Shown: positions 62,400 through 64,000 of the stretch, piece by piece
How the letters are laid out: the number at the start of each line of letters is the position of its first letter
Position numbering within the stretch: the stretch's first letter is position 1
Assembly (NCBI GenBank): GCA_963989245.1
Contig: OZ022341.1
Coordinates: forward strand, 66,639,657 to 66,703,656
Origin: Nansenia antarctica
Taxonomy: Eukaryota > Chordata > Actinopteri > Argentiniformes > Microstomatidae
Direction: 5' to 3'
DNA: 64,000 nt
Translations under genes and position numbers: made by a program
Notes under the pieces: generated by a model
The model's database searches: none
Told to the model about the DNA's origin: nothing
What the model saw: the letters and a program-made list of their open reading frames with translations, nothing else

Positions 62400-63051
62400 G
62401 TCTGGTTCTGAACAACATTTGAAAAAACACTCGTTGTCCAGTTAGCCAGGTTGTCTAAGAATCACCTATCCACCAGTCATCATAAGAAAAATACATCTAT
62501 GCTAGGACCAGGCAGTCACAATGCTAGAAAAAGGAAGAATTACATGTTTTCATTATTAACTTATTTACTGTGGAGAAACCTGTACTGGGAGGTAGTGGGG
62601 ATTAAGAGGTCTTTGGGAGGGATATCACTTAAGGACTGGAGTCATTGAAGATTGTAACATCGAGTTATTAAACACCAGTACTATATAATATATACTATAC
62701 CATACTATAACGTCGACTTCATTGTAGCACGTCAGCTCAAAACACTATGGAATTGCTCTTTTATTGACTTGTCACACTGACTTGGCCAGTTAATGACATA
62801 ATGGGGGTGATATGAAGGCATATCGATAGATAAGTGGGCATGTCTTGGCGGTAGTGGTAGGCTAACTTATTGATTGTACGAGAGTATCCACATGTGAACG
62901 TCGTTTAAACCATTATTATATTCATGATTTATGTTTAAATCCACCTGTCCCGAGAAATTGGCCATGCGTATGTATGCAGTGTAGTCACTCCTGTCCATTA
63001 TATTAATACCGGAAACCGTTTTAGACGACTAGTGAGTACACTACTCCACAG
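62400..63051 (-). repeat. H2B upstream spacer, inverse of 8163-8805
   Basis: Collinear inverted match to the region upstream of H2B-B through the LINE-derived stretch (62460-62545), the degenerate H2B-flank remnant (62630-62770) and the GTTTAAAC segment (about 62905). It ends at GTACACTACTCCA, where a new element begins. Confidence 0.9.
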
Positions 63052-63470
63052 TGGCGGCTGGTGCAAATGTTTTGGGGTGGGGCACAGCAGTGTGGCGTGG
63101 GGGTCCTCTTTCGAGTGCACGCGCATAAAACACGCACTGGCGTTACAACCATTGTATAATTTCAACTTTCAACCTTAAAATGACCGTGTGGCCATGGAGA
63201 AGTTACCCTGTCAACTACAGACACTGAGGTGGAAGAGTGACCGGTCTATGGACGTCGGTACGGTCCAATACCCAGTGTCAGACAAGGAGGAAGTCTAGTC
63301 AACAAGGCTAGTACAGGCCTCACAGCTACACTCAGGTTAATAAAGGTAGCAGATGAATATGTGTACTATGTGTCTGTGTGACATGGCTACATCAATGAGC
63401 AGAGATGAATGCTGCAGTCAGTAGTACAGTACTATCTATTTCATAGACACATGATGGATGATGATGGAGA
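63052..63470. mobile_element. Probable hAT element end, remainder outside the window
   Basis: CAGTGGCGGCTGGTGCAAAT starts exactly where homology to the left arm ends. This is the type of terminus seen in fish hAT elements. The other end and target duplication are not in the window, so the extent is unknown. Confidence 0.5.
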
Positions 63471-63494
63471 GTGATGGTGGTCAACACATTCAAT

Positions 63495-64000
63495 GATGTA
63501 TCACAACCAGACCATGTCAGAAACACAACCAGACCATGTCTGTATCACAACCAGACCATGTCAGAAACACAACCAGACCATGTCAGAAACACAACCAGAC
63601 CATGTCAGAAACACAACCAGACCATGTCAGAAACACAACCAGACCATGTCTGTATCACAACCAGACCATGTCAGAAACACAACCAGACCATGTCTGTAAC
63701 ACAACCAGACCATGTCAGAAACACAACCAGACCATGTCTGTATCACAACCAGACCATGTCAGAAACACAACCAGACCATGTCTGTATCACAACCAGACCA
63801 TGTCAGAAACACAACCAGACCATGTCTGTATCACAACCAGACCATGTCAGAAACACAACCAGACCATGTCTGTAACACAACCAGACCATGTCTGTAACAC
63901 AACCAGACCATGTCAGAAACACAACCAGACCATGTCAGAAACACAACCAGACCATGTCAGAAACACAACCAGACCATGTCTGTAACACAACCAGACCATG
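63495..64000. repeat. 22-bp minisatellite to the window edge
   Basis: About 23 units of AACCAGACCATGTC followed by AGAAACAC or TGTATCAC/TGTAACAC. The two unit types alternate irregularly. The array continues past 64000. Open frames of the QPDHVRNTTRPC type are repeat artefacts. Confidence 0.96.

Noticed and set aside
63471..63985. Open frames of QPDHVRNTTRPC repeats
   Set aside because: Same cause, with a 22-bp minisatellite read in three frames.

Overview
The window is vertebrate genomic DNA, almost certainly from a teleost fish. It contains replication-dependent histone genes with animal-type 3' stem-loops (GGCTCT TTTA AGAGCC), H2B promoters with octamer elements, exons with GT-AG junctions from two vertebrate genes (a plexin-domain-containing family gene and an SRD5A3-like polyprenol reductase), and the repeat mix of a fish genome (DIRS-1, L2-like and I-like LINEs, Ty3/gypsy, hAT and SINE-like sequences, TG microsatellites). 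The species cannot be determined from the sequence alone.

Layout. 1-7273 is one long 30-bp minisatellite that stops about 140 bp before an H2B start codon. The left histone arm (7.3-23.2 kb, plus strand) holds H2B-A, H2B-B, an H2B fragment, H1 (with a LINE landed in its stop codon), the first 21 codons of H2A, a complete-length DIRS-1 element (16299-22543, minus) and H3. The middle (23.2-44.7 kb) is mostly retroelement debris. It carries the last three coding exons of a plexin-domain-containing gene (32707-34513, minus) and a four-exon SRD5A3-like pseudogene (42185-43600, minus). The right arm (44.7-63 kb, minus strand) holds H3, H2A, H1, then a plus-strand 3' scrap of H4, a second DIRS-1 element (49600-59113, plus), an H2B fragment, and H2B-C. 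A 22-bp minisatellite (63.49 kb onward) runs off the end.

Read along each coding strand, both arms have the order H2B-H1-H2A-H3. The flanks of the H2B and H1 genes are also mirrored, so the locus looks like an inverted duplication of a histone block that was later eroded by transposons. Intact core histones are three H2B, one H2A and two H3, plus two H1. There is no intact H4; only a C-terminal fragment remains.

The two DIRS-1 copies show the full architecture of that order: inverted terminal repeats, and an internal complementary region that reproduces the joined ends around a single GTT. They also show gag, RT-RNase H and tyrosine recombinase frames. Both copies are broken, and both share a frameshift just before the recombinase HxxR/Tyr region. 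The second copy was split by an I-like LINE (10-bp target duplication), which was itself hit by a SINE-like element (16-bp target duplication) and a small inverted-repeat MITE. I found no convincing undescribed defence or metabolic system. The most unusual items are the histone 3'-end lesions, the LINE in the H1 stop codon, the duplicated splice donor in the plexin-domain gene, and the exactly readable DIRS circle-junction mimic.
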